This document shows positions 1 through 9,296 of a DNA stretch of 38,710 nt, piece by piece (position 1 is the stretch's first letter; each line of letters begins with the position of its first letter). The notes under the pieces were generated by a model. It was not told where the DNA came from. It made no database searches and saw only the letters and a program-made list of their open reading frames with translations. The position numbers and the translations under genes were made by a program. Source of the stretch: an uncultured Muribaculaceae bacterium (GTDB lineage: Bacteria; Bacteroidota; Bacteroidia; Bacteroidales; Muribaculaceae); contig CAKUJD010000014.1 in assembly GCA_934661195.1 (NCBI GenBank), positions 1 to 38,710 on the forward strand. The letters run 5' to 3'.

Positions 1-149
1 GTTTTGGCTACTGTTTCCTGTCCGAGCGCCCGTTCAGGTTACGAATCGGCAGAAACGAGATTTTTTCACGGGAGGCGTTTTTTTATGCTATAGAGCATGT
101 TTTCGGGATTTTTTGGTGCATTGGGCTTCTTGGGGATATTGAGCGGGAC
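1..149. other. Left-edge stretch without a recognisable gene
   Basis: One plus frame is open from the window edge to a stop near base 93, but its roughly 30 residues match nothing I recognise and could be a gene tail or chance. No promoter-like TAnnTTTG element was noticed. Confidence 0.4.
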
Positions 150-190
150 AAAAAGCGGAGCGGGCCACAAAAGGGTCCGCTCCGCTTTTT
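150..190. terminator. Bidirectional rho-independent terminator after ribBA
   Basis: A near-perfect inverted repeat with about 17 paired bases (AAAAAGCGGAGCGG on the left, its complement on the right, then a further GCC/GGT pairing) closes a short A-rich loop. Because the arms end in A5 and T5, either strand yields a hairpin followed by a U-run. It lies 28 bases beyond the ribBA stop, so its clear use is to end the lptF/G-ribBA transcript. It may also serve a plus-strand gene outside the window. Confidence 0.85.
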
Positions 191-218
191 ACATCACAAT
201 TCAAATTTGCCTAATACT

Positions 219-1442
219 TCAGTCAACCTTATGCAAGTTGTGCCCCATACGGACTTTTTTGGTGTGCATGTAGAATTTGTTGTATTTATTGGGCTCAATC
301 TCGATTGGCACATTTTCTACCACTTCGAGGCCATAGCTTTCGAGGCCAACGCGCTTAACGGGATTGTTGGTCATGAGGCGCATTTTTTTCACGCCAAGTA
401 TGCGGAGGATGTTCGCTCCAACGCCATAGTCGCGCTCATCAGGTTTAAAGCCAAGGTGCACGTTAGCATCAACTGTGTCGTAGCCGTTTTCCTGAAGTTT
501 ATAGGCCTTGATTTTATTCATGAGACCAATACCGCGACCCTCCTGGTTCATATACACGAGCACGCCTTTACCAGCCTTTTCTATCATTCGCATAGCCATG
601 TGCAGCTGATCGCCACATTCACACCGCAACGAGCCGAATATGTCGCCAGTGACACACGATGAATGCACACGGACCAAAATAGACTCGTCGGGAGTCCACT
701 CGCCCTTGATAAGTGCCACGTGCTCCAGGCCATTGTTGAGCTGCTTGAACGGGATGAGGCGGAAATGGCCATATTCGGTGGGCAGATCAACTTCCTCTCC
801 CACCTCAACGATACGCTCGGTGCGCAGACGGTAGGCAATGAGGTCCTTAATTGAAATGATGGGAATGTGGAACTTCTCGGACACCTTTTTAAGTTGTGGT
901 AAGCGCGCCATGGTGCCGTCTGGGTTGATAATCTCGATCAAGGCAGCCGCAGGGTACAGACCGGCAAGGCGAGTAAGATCGATTGATGCCTCGGTGTGGC
1001 CGGCACGCGTGAGCACGCCCTTGTCTTGCGCACGAAGCGGGTTGACGTGGCCGGGACGGCCAAGGTCGGAAGGCTTTGTGGCCGGATCGGCCAATGCGCG
1101 TATAGTGACAGCGCGGTCGTGCATCGACACGCCAGTGGTGCATCCCTTGAGCATATCAACTGTCACGGTAAACGGAGTCCCGAGCATCGAAGTGTTATCT
1201 TCGACCTGCATATTCAAGTCAAGTTCATGGCAACGCTGCGTGGTGAGTGGGGCGCACAGCACTCCCCTGCCCTCGCGAAGCATGAAATTAACCTTCTCTT
1301 CGGTGATTTTCTCGGCCGCAATGATAAAGTCACCCTCGTTTTCACGATCCTCATCGTCGACCACTATCACAAACTCGCCATTCTTCATAGACTGTATGGC
1401 TTCATCGATAGTGTTGAGTTGTATTTTGTCGTATTCGCTCAT
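219..1442 (-). CDS. ribBA: Bifunctional 3,4-dihydroxy-2-butanone-4-phosphate synthase / GTP cyclohydrolase II
   Basis: Supplies both precursors of riboflavin: RibB converts ribulose 5-phosphate to 3,4-dihydroxy-2-butanone 4-phosphate and formate, and RibA opens GTP to the pyrimidine precursor. The 407-residue product has the usual fused length. The N-terminal half (about 1-205) shows DEDRENEGD and RAGHTEAS, the acidic metal site and substrate-binding signatures of RibB. The C-terminal half (about 206-400) shows [18 protein letters not shown] with the three zinc cysteines of RibA, then [17 protein letters not shown] and TNNP. No key residue is missing. It starts 26 bases after the stop of the permease gene upstream and is probably co-transcribed with it. 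No FMN riboswitch was noticed ahead of it. Confidence 0.96.
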   Translation of the reverse strand: MSEYDKIQLNTIDEAIQSMKNGEFVIVVDDEDRENEGDFIIAAEKITEEKVNFMLREGRGVLCAPLTTQRCHELDLNMQVEDNTSMLGTPFTVTVDMLKGCTTGVSMHDRAVTIRALADPATKPSDLGRPGHVNPLRAQDKGVLTRAGHTEASIDLTRLAGLYPAAALIEIINPDGTMARLPQLKKVSEKFHIPIISIKDLIAYRLRTERIVEVGEEVDLPTEYGHFRLIPFKQLNNGLEHVALIKGEWTPDESILVRVHSSCVTGDIFGSLRCECGDQLHMAMRMIEKAGKGVLVYMNQEGRGIGLMNKIKAYKLQENGYDTVDANVHLGFKPDERDYGVGANILRILGVKKMRLMTNNPVKRVGLESYGLEVVENVPIEIEPNKYNKFYMHTKKVRMGHNLHKVD

Positions 1443-1468
1443 AATTTCTATATTATATATAATGTGAT

Positions 1469-3421
1469 TTATTCGTTTTCGGATTTCACAGCCGTGTCTG
1501 CGTCGCCACCATCTTCTTGCAGCATGGCCAGGAGTTCATCGCAAACTTTACACGTGAGGTTAACGTCATATTTTAGATTAGCCTGATGCTTAAGGGCAAC
1601 AAGGTAGAACGGCAACGACACCGGCAGCAAAGCCGCCAACACGGTCCCAAGTTTAGGATAGTTTGTGGGGTGATAAATGAGCAGTTGGCGCACCACAGGG
1701 AAATCCATGACCTTGTTGATGACAAGCTGACTGCGTGAATTGGACAAATACTCAACCACGCCGTCGATTTGAGCCGACAGGCCGCGCAATGCTTTTTTGT
1801 CGTAACCATACATCCAATAGCGGATGAAACTCATGCGGCCGGGGTAACGGCGCATGAATGCCGCAGCGGCATCGCGCAGTTCATGCAGCCGCTGGACTGC
1901 AACCGGCGTCTCCACCTCCTCGATGACAACCTCTTTGAGAGTAAGTTTGCGCACCTGGTGCATACCGGCAAGGCGGCGGAAGAAGTTGCGATAGGCGTCC
2001 ATGTTGAGTACTGCCGAGTCGTTGACGGCCTTATAGGTGAGGAATATGCCCAAGGGCAGCAGCACAGCCGAGCTGAGCCAAATGCCATGCCACACCTCCC
2101 AACGGCCGTCGCGAGCCAGTTTGTAGCCCATATTGTCGATAATGTAATACACTATGAACAGCAGCACCGATATCACTATAGGCGTGCCCAAGCCACCCTT
2201 GCGGATGATGGCGCCAAGCGGCGCGCCTATGAAAAAGAAGATGAGGCACGCAAGCGACAGGGTGAACTTCTTTTGCAGTTCGATTTGATGGCGGCGTATG
2301 GTGAATTTATCCTCAGACATTGAATAGCTGCGGAACTCATTGTCCTGCTTGGCCATTGACGCGCGGCTCAAAGCCTCAGACACAAGCGACAAACGGTCGG
2401 GTACCGACAGGGCATTGCACAGCGAATCGAAGTCAACAGGATGTGCAAGCGCTACCTGATGCACCGGCACCTCCACGCGGCAAGTGTCGTCCTTTATCTC
2501 GGTAGTGACCGACGGCATGCCCACCACTGGCAGCACCTTCATCTGCATGGCAATGTCGTTGCCCACCGAATCAACATGTTTCGACACAGAGTCGATGGTG
2601 TGGTTAAGTTCGGATATGTTCTTGCCAATGTATTGCGACTTCATGGTCTGGTCGTCCATGCGGGTGAAGTTGGCATCATACGGTATGAAAATGTCCTTGG
2701 TGTCAAAAGCCTCGCGGCGGTACATATTGGTGCCCACAGAGGAGTTGGAGCCTATGGCCACATCCTCATACCAATCGCCCTTGTAGAGTTTCAGCACGAG
2801 GTGCGTTTTGTCCTTGGTCATGCTCAGGCTGCCTGAGTCGGCAGCAACGATGCGCGGATAATTCTGCCCCGACGACACATCATAGATTAGCAGATTGTAG
2901 AGCATGTCGTTTTTCGGGTTCTTGTGCTTAACATACAGGTTGTATCCGGGTATCTGACTGTAGATGGCACCCTCAGGAATGTCGAGAGTCGGCGACTTTT
3001 GGCGCATTGAAAAAAGCAGAGTCCACATTTTGACCTGAGCCTTAGGAAGCACATCGTTCTGAAAGAAAAACGCCCCAATGGCAATCAGAGAGATGAAAAC
3101 GATGAGTGGCTTCATGACCCTGATTAACGACACGCCAGAAGCCTTCATGGCCGTCAATTCAAAATGCTCGCCAAGATTGCCGAACGTCATGAGCGAAGCC
3201 AGCAAGATGGCAAGAGGCAGAGCCAATGGAATCATCGTGAGCGCCGCATAAAAGAACAACTCACCTATCACACTCACGGCAAGGCCCTTACCCACAAGCT
3301 CATCGATGTATTTCCACAAGAACTGCATCATGACGATAAAGAGGCAGATGAAAAACGTCATCATGAACTGGGGCAAAAACGTTTGCAGAATGAATAAGTA
3401 TAGCCGCTTTATCTTTAACAT
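1469..3421 (-). CDS. LptF/LptG (YjgP/YjgQ) family lipopolysaccharide export permease
   Basis: Inner-membrane permease of the LPS transport machine, where LptF and LptG work with the ATPase LptB to lift LPS out of the inner membrane. The sequence shows three hydrophobic segments within residues 1-125, a periplasmic beta-rich region (about 130-375), three more membrane helices (about 390-470) including [12 protein letters not shown], and then a C-terminal extension of about 180 residues with one further hydrophobic stretch. At 650 residues it is much longer than the roughly 360-residue enterobacterial proteins; long C-terminal extensions are usual in Bacteroidota. I cannot say whether it is LptF or LptG. 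The start follows a good promoter by about 30 bases, and ribBA lies immediately downstream. Confidence 0.9.
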   Translation of the reverse strand: MLKIKRLYLFILQTFLPQFMMTFFICLFIVMMQFLWKYIDELVGKGLAVSVIGELFFYAALTMIPLALPLAILLASLMTFGNLGEHFELTAMKASGVSLIRVMKPLIVFISLIAIGAFFFQNDVLPKAQVKMWTLLFSMRQKSPTLDIPEGAIYSQIPGYNLYVKHKNPKNDMLYNLLIYDVSSGQNYPRIVAADSGSLSMTKDKTHLVLKLYKGDWYEDVAIGSNSSVGTNMYRREAFDTKDIFIPYDANFTRMDDQTMKSQYIGKNISELNHTIDSVSKHVDSVGNDIAMQMKVLPVVGMPSVTTEIKDDTCRVEVPVHQVALAHPVDFDSLCNALSVPDRLSLVSEALSRASMAKQDNEFRSYSMSEDKFTIRRHQIELQKKFTLSLACLIFFFIGAPLGAIIRKGGLGTPIVISVLLFIVYYIIDNMGYKLARDGRWEVWHGIWLSSAVLLPLGIFLTYKAVNDSAVLNMDAYRNFFRRLAGMHQVRKLTLKEVVIEEVETPVAVQRLHELRDAAAAFMRRYPGRMSFIRYWMYGYDKKALRGLSAQIDGVVEYLSNSRSQLVINKVMDFPVVRQLLIYHPTNYPKLGTVLAALLPVSLPFYLVALKHQANLKYDVNLTCKVCDELLAMLQEDGGDADTAVKSENE

Positions 3422-3457
3422 TTAAATCTGAGTTGTCTGTCTTAATTGATTTAGTTG

Positions 3458-3489
3458 CAAAATTAGCAATTCTTGCCTGATTATGCAAA
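3458..3489 (-). promoter_or_regulatory. Promoter of the permease-ribBA operon
   Basis: On the minus strand a TTTG box (3489-3486) is followed after 20 bases by TAATTTTG (3465-3458), matching the Bacteroidota -33/-7 consensus. Transcription would begin about 30 bases before the permease ATG. Confidence 0.7.
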
Positions 3490-3629
3490 CTGCTGCACAC
3501 AATTAAGATAACAGCATGATTTTCAGAAAAATGCGCCCTTGCCGCACAAACTGTCATATCCGCAAACTGGTCTATAGTAAGATTACATTATATATTAATG
3601 TGTAGCCGCGAAGTTTGACAGCGAAAAAA

Positions 3630-3660
3630 TTTGAGTTTAGGAATAAAAGAACTAAATTTG
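3630..3660 (+). promoter_or_regulatory. Promoter of pta-ackA
   Basis: TTTG (3630-3633), a 19-base spacer and TAAATTTG (3653-3660) fit the Bacteroidota -33/-7 pattern exactly. It fixes the pta start: the longer in-frame reading from 3631 would begin inside this promoter. Confidence 0.75.
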
Positions 3661-3687
3661 CAAATAGTAAAAAATAAAAACCAAGAA

Positions 3688-4698
3688 ATGAAAGATCTAT
3701 TCAAGCGATTAGAGGACAAAGCAATTGCCGACAGGCAACGCATTATTTTGCCCGAAAGCACCGAGCCCCGCACAATGCAGGCCGCCGACAAGATTCTGGC
3801 CAACGGCGTGGCCGACATAATACTGATAGGCGACGCAAAAGAAATTGCCAACAAGGCTGCTGAACTGGGGCTGCAAAATATAGGCAAAGCAAGGATCGTT
3901 GACCCCAACGACAAGCAAGCCAACGAGAAATATGCGCAAACATTCTATGAGCTGCGCAAGAAAAAAGGTGTAACACTTGAGGATGCGCGCAAGAAGATAA
4001 AAGACCCATTGTACCTCGGCTGTCTGCTCATAAAGCATGGCGAGGCCGACGGCCAGGTTGCTGGCGCGCAAAACACCACAGGCAACGTGCTGCGCGCCGC
4101 ATTCCAAGTGCTTAAGACAGCCCCGGGCGTAAGCGCTGTGTCGGGAGCGTTCATCATGCTGATGCCCGAAGGCTCGCCCTACGGCGAAAACGGCATAATG
4201 GTGTTTGCCGACTGCGCAGTGATCCCCGACCCCGACGCAAAGCAACTGGCACAGATTGCCGTGTCGACCAACGAAACGGCCAAGACGCTTGCCAGCATAA
4301 ACCCACACATTGCCATGCTCAGCTTCTCGACCAAGGGCAGCGCAAGCCACGAAAAAGTGGACAAAGTGGTGGAAGCCACCAAGCTCGCCAAGGAAATGTG
4401 CCCCGAGCTTGACATCGACGGCGAGATGCAGGCCGATGCAGCCATTGTGCCCAGCGTGGCCGCAACAAAGGCGCCGGGTAGCCAAGTGGCCGGAAAAGCC
4501 AATGTGCTGGTGTTCCCCGACCTGGGAGTGGGCAACATTGCCTACAAACTGGTGCAGCGCATAGCAGGAGCCACTGCCGTAGGCCCTGTGCTGCAGGGAC
4601 TTGCCGCTCCTGTCAACGACCTGTCGAGAGGCTGCTCGCCTGAAGACATCTACAAGACAATTCTGCTCACCTGCAACCAGGCAATAGCAAAACACTGA
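3688..4698 (+). CDS. pta: Phosphate acetyltransferase
   Basis: Converts acetyl-CoA and phosphate to acetyl phosphate and CoA in the cytoplasm, the first step of acetate production. The 336-residue product is the short, single-domain Pta type without the N-terminal DRTGG extension. Visible signatures are IILPEST near the N-terminus, DGQVAGAQNTTGNVLRAA, GVSAVSGAFIM, the central MVFADCAV, and the C-terminal LVFPDLGVGNIAYKLVQR with GPVLQGLAAPVNDLSRG. The ATG at 3688 was chosen because a clear promoter ends at 3660 and the protein then begins MKDLFKRLEDKA, as relatives do; a TTG at 3631 is in frame but lies in the promoter. ackA follows after 48 bases, so the two form an operon. Confidence 0.96.
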   Translation: MKDLFKRLEDKAIADRQRIILPESTEPRTMQAADKILANGVADIILIGDAKEIANKAAELGLQNIGKARIVDPNDKQANEKYAQTFYELRKKKGVTLEDARKKIKDPLYLGCLLIKHGEADGQVAGAQNTTGNVLRAAFQVLKTAPGVSAVSGAFIMLMPEGSPYGENGIMVFADCAVIPDPDAKQLAQIAVSTNETAKTLASINPHIAMLSFSTKGSASHEKVDKVVEATKLAKEMCPELDIDGEMQADAAIVPSVAATKAPGSQVAGKANVLVFPDLGVGNIAYKLVQRIAGATAVGPVLQGLAAPVNDLSRGCSPEDIYKTILLTCNQAIAKH

Positions 4699-4746
4699 GA
4701 CATTAAAACGAGAACAGATACTAAACAATTTTATCAATAGCAACTT

Positions 4747-5961
4747 ATGAACATATTGGTGCTGAACTGCGGAAGCAGTTCCGTGAAATACAAGCTGATA
4801 GAGATTAAAGCCAACAAAGTGCTTGCCGAGGGCGGAGTTGAAAAAATAGGACTGCCTAACTGCTTCATTAAGCTGAAGCTGAACGACGGGTCGAAAAAAG
4901 AAATCCACCTGAGTGCAAACGACCACGAGGGCGCAATCGAGGCCATACTGCACTACCTGACAAGCACAGAGTATGGCTGCATAGGCAGCTATGAAGAAAT
5001 CGACGCCGTGGGCCACCGAGTGGTGCACGGAGGCGAGCGGTTCAACAAGAGCATGCTCATAACCGAAGAGGTGAAGGAGACCATCAAGGAGTGCTACGGC
5101 ATAGCCCCGCTGCACAACCCCGTGAACATGGCCGGCATCGAAGCCATCTCCACCATTATGCCAAATGTGCCCCAAGTGGCAGTGTTCGACACGGCATTCC
5201 ACCAGACGATGGAGCCCAAGGCATTCCGCTACCCCATTCCCAACGAATACTACACCGTGGACCACGTGCGCCGCTACGGCTTCCACGGCACAAGCCACCG
5301 CTACGTGTCGCGTAAAGTGTGCGAATACCTGGGCGTGAAATATGAGGACCAGAAGATAATATGCTGCCACATTGGCAACGGCGCCAGCATCACAGCCGTG
5401 ATGGGCGGCAAGAGCATCGACACCAGCATGGGCCTGACCCCCACCGAGGGCCTGATGATGGGCACGCGCTCGGGCGATGTGGATCCGGGAGCGCTGCTGT
5501 TCCTCATGGACAAATACAAGCTGACGCCAGCCGAGATGCTCAACATCATAAACAAGAAGAGCGGTGTGATGGCAATCTCGGAGCTGTCGAGCGACATGCG
5601 CGAGATAGTGGAAGGCGCTGAAGTGAAGCACGATCCCAAAGCCCAGCTCGCTCTCGACATGTATGAGCTGAAAATAATCAAATACATAGGCGCATATGCA
5701 GCCGAGATGAATGGCGTGGACATAATAGTGTTCACCGGCGGCGTTGGCGAGAACCAGTTTGGCACACGCGAAGTGGTACTCAACAGCCTCGGCTATCTGG
5801 GCATCACCCTCGACAAGGAGGCTAACGACTCCACACTGCACGGCAAGGCAGGCATAATCAGCACACCCGACTCTAAGGTGAAGGTGGTGGTGATTCCCAC
5901 CGACGAGGAATATATGATAGCCCACGACACCGAAGCAATAGTGGAGGGCCGAGAGCCCTGA
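4747..5961 (+). CDS. ackA: Acetate kinase
   Basis: Transfers phosphate from acetyl phosphate to ADP, giving acetate and ATP, and so completes the substrate-level phosphorylation begun by Pta. The 404-residue length is typical. Family signatures are intact: NCGSSSVKY at the N-terminus, GHRVVHGGE, FDTAFHQTM, YGFHGTSHRYV, HIGNGASITAV, DTSMGLTPTEGLMMGTRSGD and FTGGVGEN, covering the acetyl phosphate and nucleotide sites of the ASKHA fold. It lies 48 bases after pta and ends before a strong terminator. A minus-strand frame of 779 codons lies across pta and ackA, but it is a composition artefact. Confidence 0.97.
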   Translation: MNILVLNCGSSSVKYKLIEIKANKVLAEGGVEKIGLPNCFIKLKLNDGSKKEIHLSANDHEGAIEAILHYLTSTEYGCIGSYEEIDAVGHRVVHGGERFNKSMLITEEVKETIKECYGIAPLHNPVNMAGIEAISTIMPNVPQVAVFDTAFHQTMEPKAFRYPIPNEYYTVDHVRRYGFHGTSHRYVSRKVCEYLGVKYEDQKIICCHIGNGASITAVMGGKSIDTSMGLTPTEGLMMGTRSGDVDPGALLFLMDKYKLTPAEMLNIINKKSGVMAISELSSDMREIVEGAEVKHDPKAQLALDMYELKIIKYIGAYAAEMNGVDIIVFTGGVGENQFGTREVVLNSLGYLGITLDKEANDSTLHGKAGIISTPDSKVKVVVIPTDEEYMIAHDTEAIVEGREP

Positions 5962-5986
5962 CCGACATAACAACAGAAGGCCATAG

Positions 5987-6039
5987 GCAGCCGCTAGCGC
6001 AGCACACACATCAAGCTGCGTCAGCGGCTGCGCTTTTTT
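5987..6039 (+). terminator. Rho-independent terminator of pta-ackA
   Basis: Two 17-base arms (5987-6003 and 6015-6031) pair with a two-base internal mismatch around an A-rich loop, and a run of six T follows at 6034-6039. Confidence 0.85.
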
Positions 6040-6117
6040 GCAGGGCAAAGCGGGTATAAAATAAAGTTAAATATTGTATAACACCATATATTCCCTTGCA
6101 TTTGCCACAAGCAACTA

Positions 6118-6148
6118 TTTGAAATTGAGCAAATAATTAGTACTTTTG
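6118..6148 (+). promoter_or_regulatory. Promoter of the rplM-rpsI(-rpsB-tsf) operon
   Basis: TTTG (6118-6121), 19 bases, then TACTTTTG (6141-6148) match the Bacteroidota consensus. Initiation is expected near 6154, leaving a leader of roughly 105 bases before rplM. Confidence 0.75.
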
Positions 6149-6154
6149 CAGACC

Positions 6155-6259
6155 GATTATATCCAAAATTGATTGATTCAAGGGCAAAACGAAAGCATTT
6201 GGCCGTGTGATTAGTGCGCCTAAGGATATTTAATTAACATTTAATCAGGAATTTATAAA
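6155..6259 (+). promoter_or_regulatory. Untranslated leader of rplM, possible autoregulatory element
   Basis: About 105 transcribed bases precede the GTG start. ATATCC at 6159-6164 can pair with GGATAT at 6224-6229, closing most of the leader into one domain just before the start region. Ribosomal protein operons are often controlled by such leaders, but I see only one short helix and cannot confirm a known family. Confidence 0.3.
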
Positions 6260-6739
6260 GTGAACACTTTAAGTTACAAGACTGTTTCGGCAAAAGCCGA
6301 AGACATTCAGAAAGAATGGGTAGTGATCGACGCTACCGATCAAGTGCTGGGTCGTCTGTGCGCAAAAGTCGCAAAAATTCTGCGCGGCAAGTACAAACCC
6401 TGCTACACTCCTCACATGGACTGCGGAGATAACGTGATTATCATCAACGCCGACAAAGTCGTCCTCACAGGCGACAAGATGGAGAAACGCCAGTACGTTT
6501 CCTACACCGGCTATCCCGGTGGTCAGCGTTTCGCAAGCCCTGCCATACTGCAACAGAAATCTTTAAAGAAGGATCTAAAGCCCGGCAAGCACCCCCTGTT
6601 TATCAAGGTGATCAAGGGCATGCTCCCGAAGAACCGTCTGGGCGCTCAGCTGCTCAAGAACGTGCACGTGTACAACGGAGACGTACACCCCCACGAGGCA
6701 CAGAATCCTAAAGTAATTGACATCAACAAACTTAAATAA
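6260..6739 (+). CDS. rplM: 50S ribosomal protein L13
   Basis: Early-assembling protein of the large ribosomal subunit that binds 23S rRNA. The 159-residue product carries EWVVIDATDQVLGRLCAKVA near the N-terminus, then DNVIIINADKVVLTGDK, TGYPGG and the C-terminal KGMLPKN...HVYNGDVHPHEAQNP, all L13 signatures. The start is GTG at 6260: it gives the NTLSYKT N-terminus usual in Bacteroidales, and no ATG lies nearby in frame. It heads an operon with rpsI 10 bases downstream. Confidence 0.96.
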   Translation: MNTLSYKTVSAKAEDIQKEWVVIDATDQVLGRLCAKVAKILRGKYKPCYTPHMDCGDNVIIINADKVVLTGDKMEKRQYVSYTGYPGGQRFASPAILQQKSLKKDLKPGKHPLFIKVIKGMLPKNRLGAQLLKNVHVYNGDVHPHEAQNPKVIDINKLK

Positions 6740-6749
6740 AGATTGAAGT

Positions 6750-7136
6750 ATGGAAAAAATTAATGCAGTAGGTCGCCGCAAAGCAGCTGTCGCTCGCGTA
6801 TATTTCAGCGAGGGCAAGGGCGAAATCACAGTGAACAAGCGCACTCTGGGTGAATATTTCCCATCTCCAATCCTGCAATTCATTGTTAAGCAGCCGCTCA
6901 ACACACTGGAAGCAGCAGAGAAGTACGACATCAAGGTAAACCTCGTAGGCGGTGGTTACAAGGGACAGGCCGAGGCACTGCGTCTGGCTATTGCCCGCGC
7001 ACTCGTTAAAATCAACCCCGAAGACAAGGCAGCCCTGCGCAAGGAAGGCTTCATGACACGCGACCCGCGTGCCGTAGAGCGTAAGAAACCAGGACGTCCC
7101 AAAGCACGCAAGAGATTCCAGTTCAGCAAGCGTTAA
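6750..7136 (+). CDS. rpsI: 30S ribosomal protein S9
   Basis: Small-subunit protein whose C-terminal tail reaches the P-site tRNA. The 128-residue product starts MEKINAVGRRKAAVARV, has the TVN..L..YF region and GGGYKGQAEALRLAIARAL, and ends in the conserved basic tail KARKRFQFSKR with terminal Ser-Lys-Arg. It follows rplM by 10 bases and must be co-transcribed with it. No T-rich terminator was seen after it, so read-through into rpsB-tsf is likely. Confidence 0.97.
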   Translation: MEKINAVGRRKAAVARVYFSEGKGEITVNKRTLGEYFPSPILQFIVKQPLNTLEAAEKYDIKVNLVGGGYKGQAEALRLAIARALVKINPEDKAALRKEGFMTRDPRAVERKKPGRPKARKRFQFSKR

Positions 7137-7173
7137 TATTGCCGGCACAATATTTACCGACAACTGCGCTATG

Positions 7174-7189
7174 CTCTACTGTGATAGAG
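7174..7189 (+). other. Small hairpin in the rpsI-rpsB gap
   Basis: CTCTA (7174-7178) and TAGAG (7185-7189) pair around a six-base loop. There is no following T-run, so it is not a standard terminator; it may protect or process the rpsI end of the message. Confidence 0.3.
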
Positions 7190-7202
7190 AGTTTAGTATC
7201 CA

Positions 7203-7271
7203 AATTGCATAGACTCACTGAGCCTGCAAAAAAAGCATAGGAAGACGCAGAGCAATGGCTACTATGCAATT
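7203..7271 (+). promoter_or_regulatory. Structured leader of rpsB-tsf
   Basis: AATTGCATAG (7203-7212) is the exact reverse complement of CTATGCAATT (7262-7271). Inside, AGCC (7221-7224) can pair with GGCT (7257-7260), and TGC (7225-7227) with GCA (7247-7249), giving a multi-helix domain that ends 39 bases before the rpsB ATG. Feedback by S2 on rpsB-tsf leaders is known in gamma-proteobacteria; that this element does the same is inference. Confidence 0.5.
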
Positions 7272-7309
7272 GATTTAAGTTGAATGTAAACAAAAAGAAA
7301 AAAATTAAA

Positions 7310-8155
7310 ATGCAAACACCAAGTTTTGAACAGTTACTCGAAGCCACATGTCACTTCGGCCACTTAAAGCGCAAATGGAACCCCGCAATGGCTCCCTACA
7401 TCTTTATGGAGCGCAACGGTATCCACATCATCGACCTCTATAAGACCCAGGCTAAGCTTGAGGAGGCAGCAAACGCCCTCAAGTCGATCGCAAAGTCGGG
7501 CAAGAAGGTGCTTTTCGTAGCCACCAAGAAGCAGGCAAAGCAGGTGGTGGAAGAACACGCACAATCGGTGGGTATGCCCTACGTGATTGAGCGCTGGCCG
7601 GGCGGTATGCTCACCAACTTCCCCACAATCCGCAAAGCCGTTAAGAAAATGGCTTCGATCGATAAAATGACAAAAGACGGAACTTTCGACAACCTGTCGA
7701 AGCGCGAAAAACTGCAAGTGACTCGCCAGCGCGCAAAGCTGGAGAAGAACCTTGGCAGCATCGCCGACCTCAACCGTCTGCCGTCAGCTCTGTTTGTGGT
7801 TGATGTGCTGAAAGAGCACATCGCCGTGTCGGAGGCTAACCGCCTCGGTATTCCCGTATTCGGCATCGTGGACACCAACAGTGATCCTGACACTGTAGAT
7901 TTCGTGATTCCGGCCAACGATGACGCATCGAAGTCAATCGACATCATCCTCGGCACTGTGTGCGAGGCCATCAAAGAGGGTCTTGAGGAGCGCAAGGTTG
8001 AGAAGGTTGACAACAAGGATGCTAACGCCGAAGGTGAAGAGCGCGCACCGCGCAAGCGTCGCGCCCGCGTAAGCCACAAGGCAGCCGAGGCTACCCCCAA
8101 GGCCGAAGAGACCGAGGCACCCCAAGCAGCCGCCGAAGAGGCAAAAGCAGAGTAA
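7310..8155 (+). CDS. rpsB: 30S ribosomal protein S2
   Basis: Late-assembling small-subunit protein needed for mRNA loading. The product is 281 residues. Signatures are CHFGHLKRKWNPAMAPYIF near the N-terminus, KKVLFVATKKQAKQ, ERWPGGMLTNFPTIRK, LPSALFVVDV and RLGIPVFGIVDTNSDP. After about residue 230 it carries an Ala/Glu/Lys-rich tail, a common extra in Bacteroidota S2. I chose ATG 7310 (MQTPSFEQLLEATCHFGH); a TTG at 7280 is in frame but would add a lysine-rich stretch not usual in the family. tsf follows after 41 bases, the classic rpsB-tsf pair. Confidence 0.96.
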   Translation: MQTPSFEQLLEATCHFGHLKRKWNPAMAPYIFMERNGIHIIDLYKTQAKLEEAANALKSIAKSGKKVLFVATKKQAKQVVEEHAQSVGMPYVIERWPGGMLTNFPTIRKAVKKMASIDKMTKDGTFDNLSKREKLQVTRQRAKLEKNLGSIADLNRLPSALFVVDVLKEHIAVSEANRLGIPVFGIVDTNSDPDTVDFVIPANDDASKSIDIILGTVCEAIKEGLEERKVEKVDNKDANAEGEERAPRKRRARVSHKAAEATPKAEETEAPQAAAEEAKAE

Positions 8156-8196
8156 TTAATTATAACACAACAACCAATTAACAGGAACAACTAATT

Positions 8197-9192
8197 ATGG
8201 CAGTTACTATAGCCGACATTCAGAAGCTCCGCAAGCTCACAGGAGCAGGTCTCGTAGATTGCAAAAAGGCACTCATCGAGGCAGAGAATGATTTGGACAA
8301 GGCAATTGAATTGATTCGCAAGCGCGGCCAGGCCATCGCAGCAAAGCGCGAGGACCGCAGCGCAGCCGAGGGTGTGGCATTCGCCAAGACTGAGAACGGC
8401 TTTGGCGCAATCGTTGCCCTGAAGTGCGAAACCGACTTTGTGGCTTCTAACGAGAAGTTTGTGGCTCTTGCCAACAAGATTCTCGATGCAGCAGTTGCGG
8501 GCAAGGTGAAAACTCTCGACAACCTCAAGGAGTTTGAAGTTGAGGGCAAGAAGGTGCCAGAGCTCATCACCGAGCTCAGCGGCATCACCGGCGAGAAGAT
8601 GGAACTTGGCGCATATGAGAGCCTTGAGGCTCCCTACGTGGCAAGCTACAACCACTTCAACAAGAAGCTGGCCACTCTGGTAGGCTTCAACAAGGCTGAC
8701 GTGGATGCACAGGTTGGCAAAAACGTGGCAATGCAGGTGGCTTCGATGAACCCTATTGCCGCTACACGCGAGCAGATTCCGCAGGCCACTATCGATGAGG
8801 AGCGCAAGCTCGCAGTTGAGAAGACCAAGACCGAGCAAGTGAAGAAGGCCGTTGAAAATGCGCTGAAGAAGGCAGGCTTCAACCTCTACATTGCAGAGAG
8901 TGAAGAGCACCTGAACGAGGGCATTATGAAAGGCAGCATCACTGAGGCTCAGGCTCAGGAAATCCGCGACCTGAAGGCTAAGGTTGCCGCCGAGAAAGAG
9001 GCAAACCTGCCCCAGCAGATGATCGAGAACATTGCCAATGGTCGCATGAACAAGTTCTTCCAGGAAAACGTGCTTATGGAGCAGATTTACGAGGCTGACG
9101 ATTCTAAGAACACCGTTGCCCAATATCTGGCTAAGGCCGACAAGGACCTCAAGGCAATTGACCTGAAGCGTATCAACCTGAACGCTGACTAA
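8197..9192 (+). CDS. tsf: Elongation factor Ts
   Basis: Guanine-nucleotide exchange factor that recycles EF-Tu from the GDP to the GTP form. The 331-residue product has the N-terminal UBA-like module with KLRKLTGAGLVDCKKAL, then the TDFVA core motif (CETDFVASN) that contacts EF-Tu, and GVAFAKTENG. It is longer than the roughly 280-residue E. coli protein, as in other Bacteroidota. It is the last gene of the ribosomal operon and is followed by a strong terminator. Confidence 0.97.
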   Translation: MAVTIADIQKLRKLTGAGLVDCKKALIEAENDLDKAIELIRKRGQAIAAKREDRSAAEGVAFAKTENGFGAIVALKCETDFVASNEKFVALANKILDAAVAGKVKTLDNLKEFEVEGKKVPELITELSGITGEKMELGAYESLEAPYVASYNHFNKKLATLVGFNKADVDAQVGKNVAMQVASMNPIAATREQIPQATIDEERKLAVEKTKTEQVKKAVENALKKAGFNLYIAESEEHLNEGIMKGSITEAQAQEIRDLKAKVAAEKEANLPQQMIENIANGRMNKFFQENVLMEQIYEADDSKNTVAQYLAKADKDLKAIDLKRINLNAD

Positions 9193-9241
9193 CAAAACAT
9201 GCACTGACACTGGCGGCAACGCCGATTCAGATAACGCACTC

Positions 9242-9279
9242 GGGGCGTGGCAATCAATTGATTGCCACGCCCCTTTTTT
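9242..9279 (+). terminator. Rho-independent terminator of the rplM-tsf operon
   Basis: A perfect 32-base palindrome (9242-9273; each arm GGGGCGTGGCAATCAA or its complement) is followed by six T at 9274-9279. Confidence 0.92.
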
Positions 9280-9296
9280 GTCGTACTGGCACTATT

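Noticed and set aside
207..662. Plus-strand open frame opposite the GTP cyclohydrolase half of ribBA
   Set aside because: Entirely antisense to an intact enzyme and without recognisable features.
3709..6048. Minus-strand open frame of 779 codons opposite pta and ackA
   Set aside because: Both plus genes are unmistakable and intact. The antisense product is His/Val/Ala-rich without domains, a shadow of codon bias in GC-rich genes.
8191..9219. Minus-strand open frame of 342 codons opposite tsf
   Set aside because: Shadow of EF-Ts; Leu/Val/His-rich composition and no motif.
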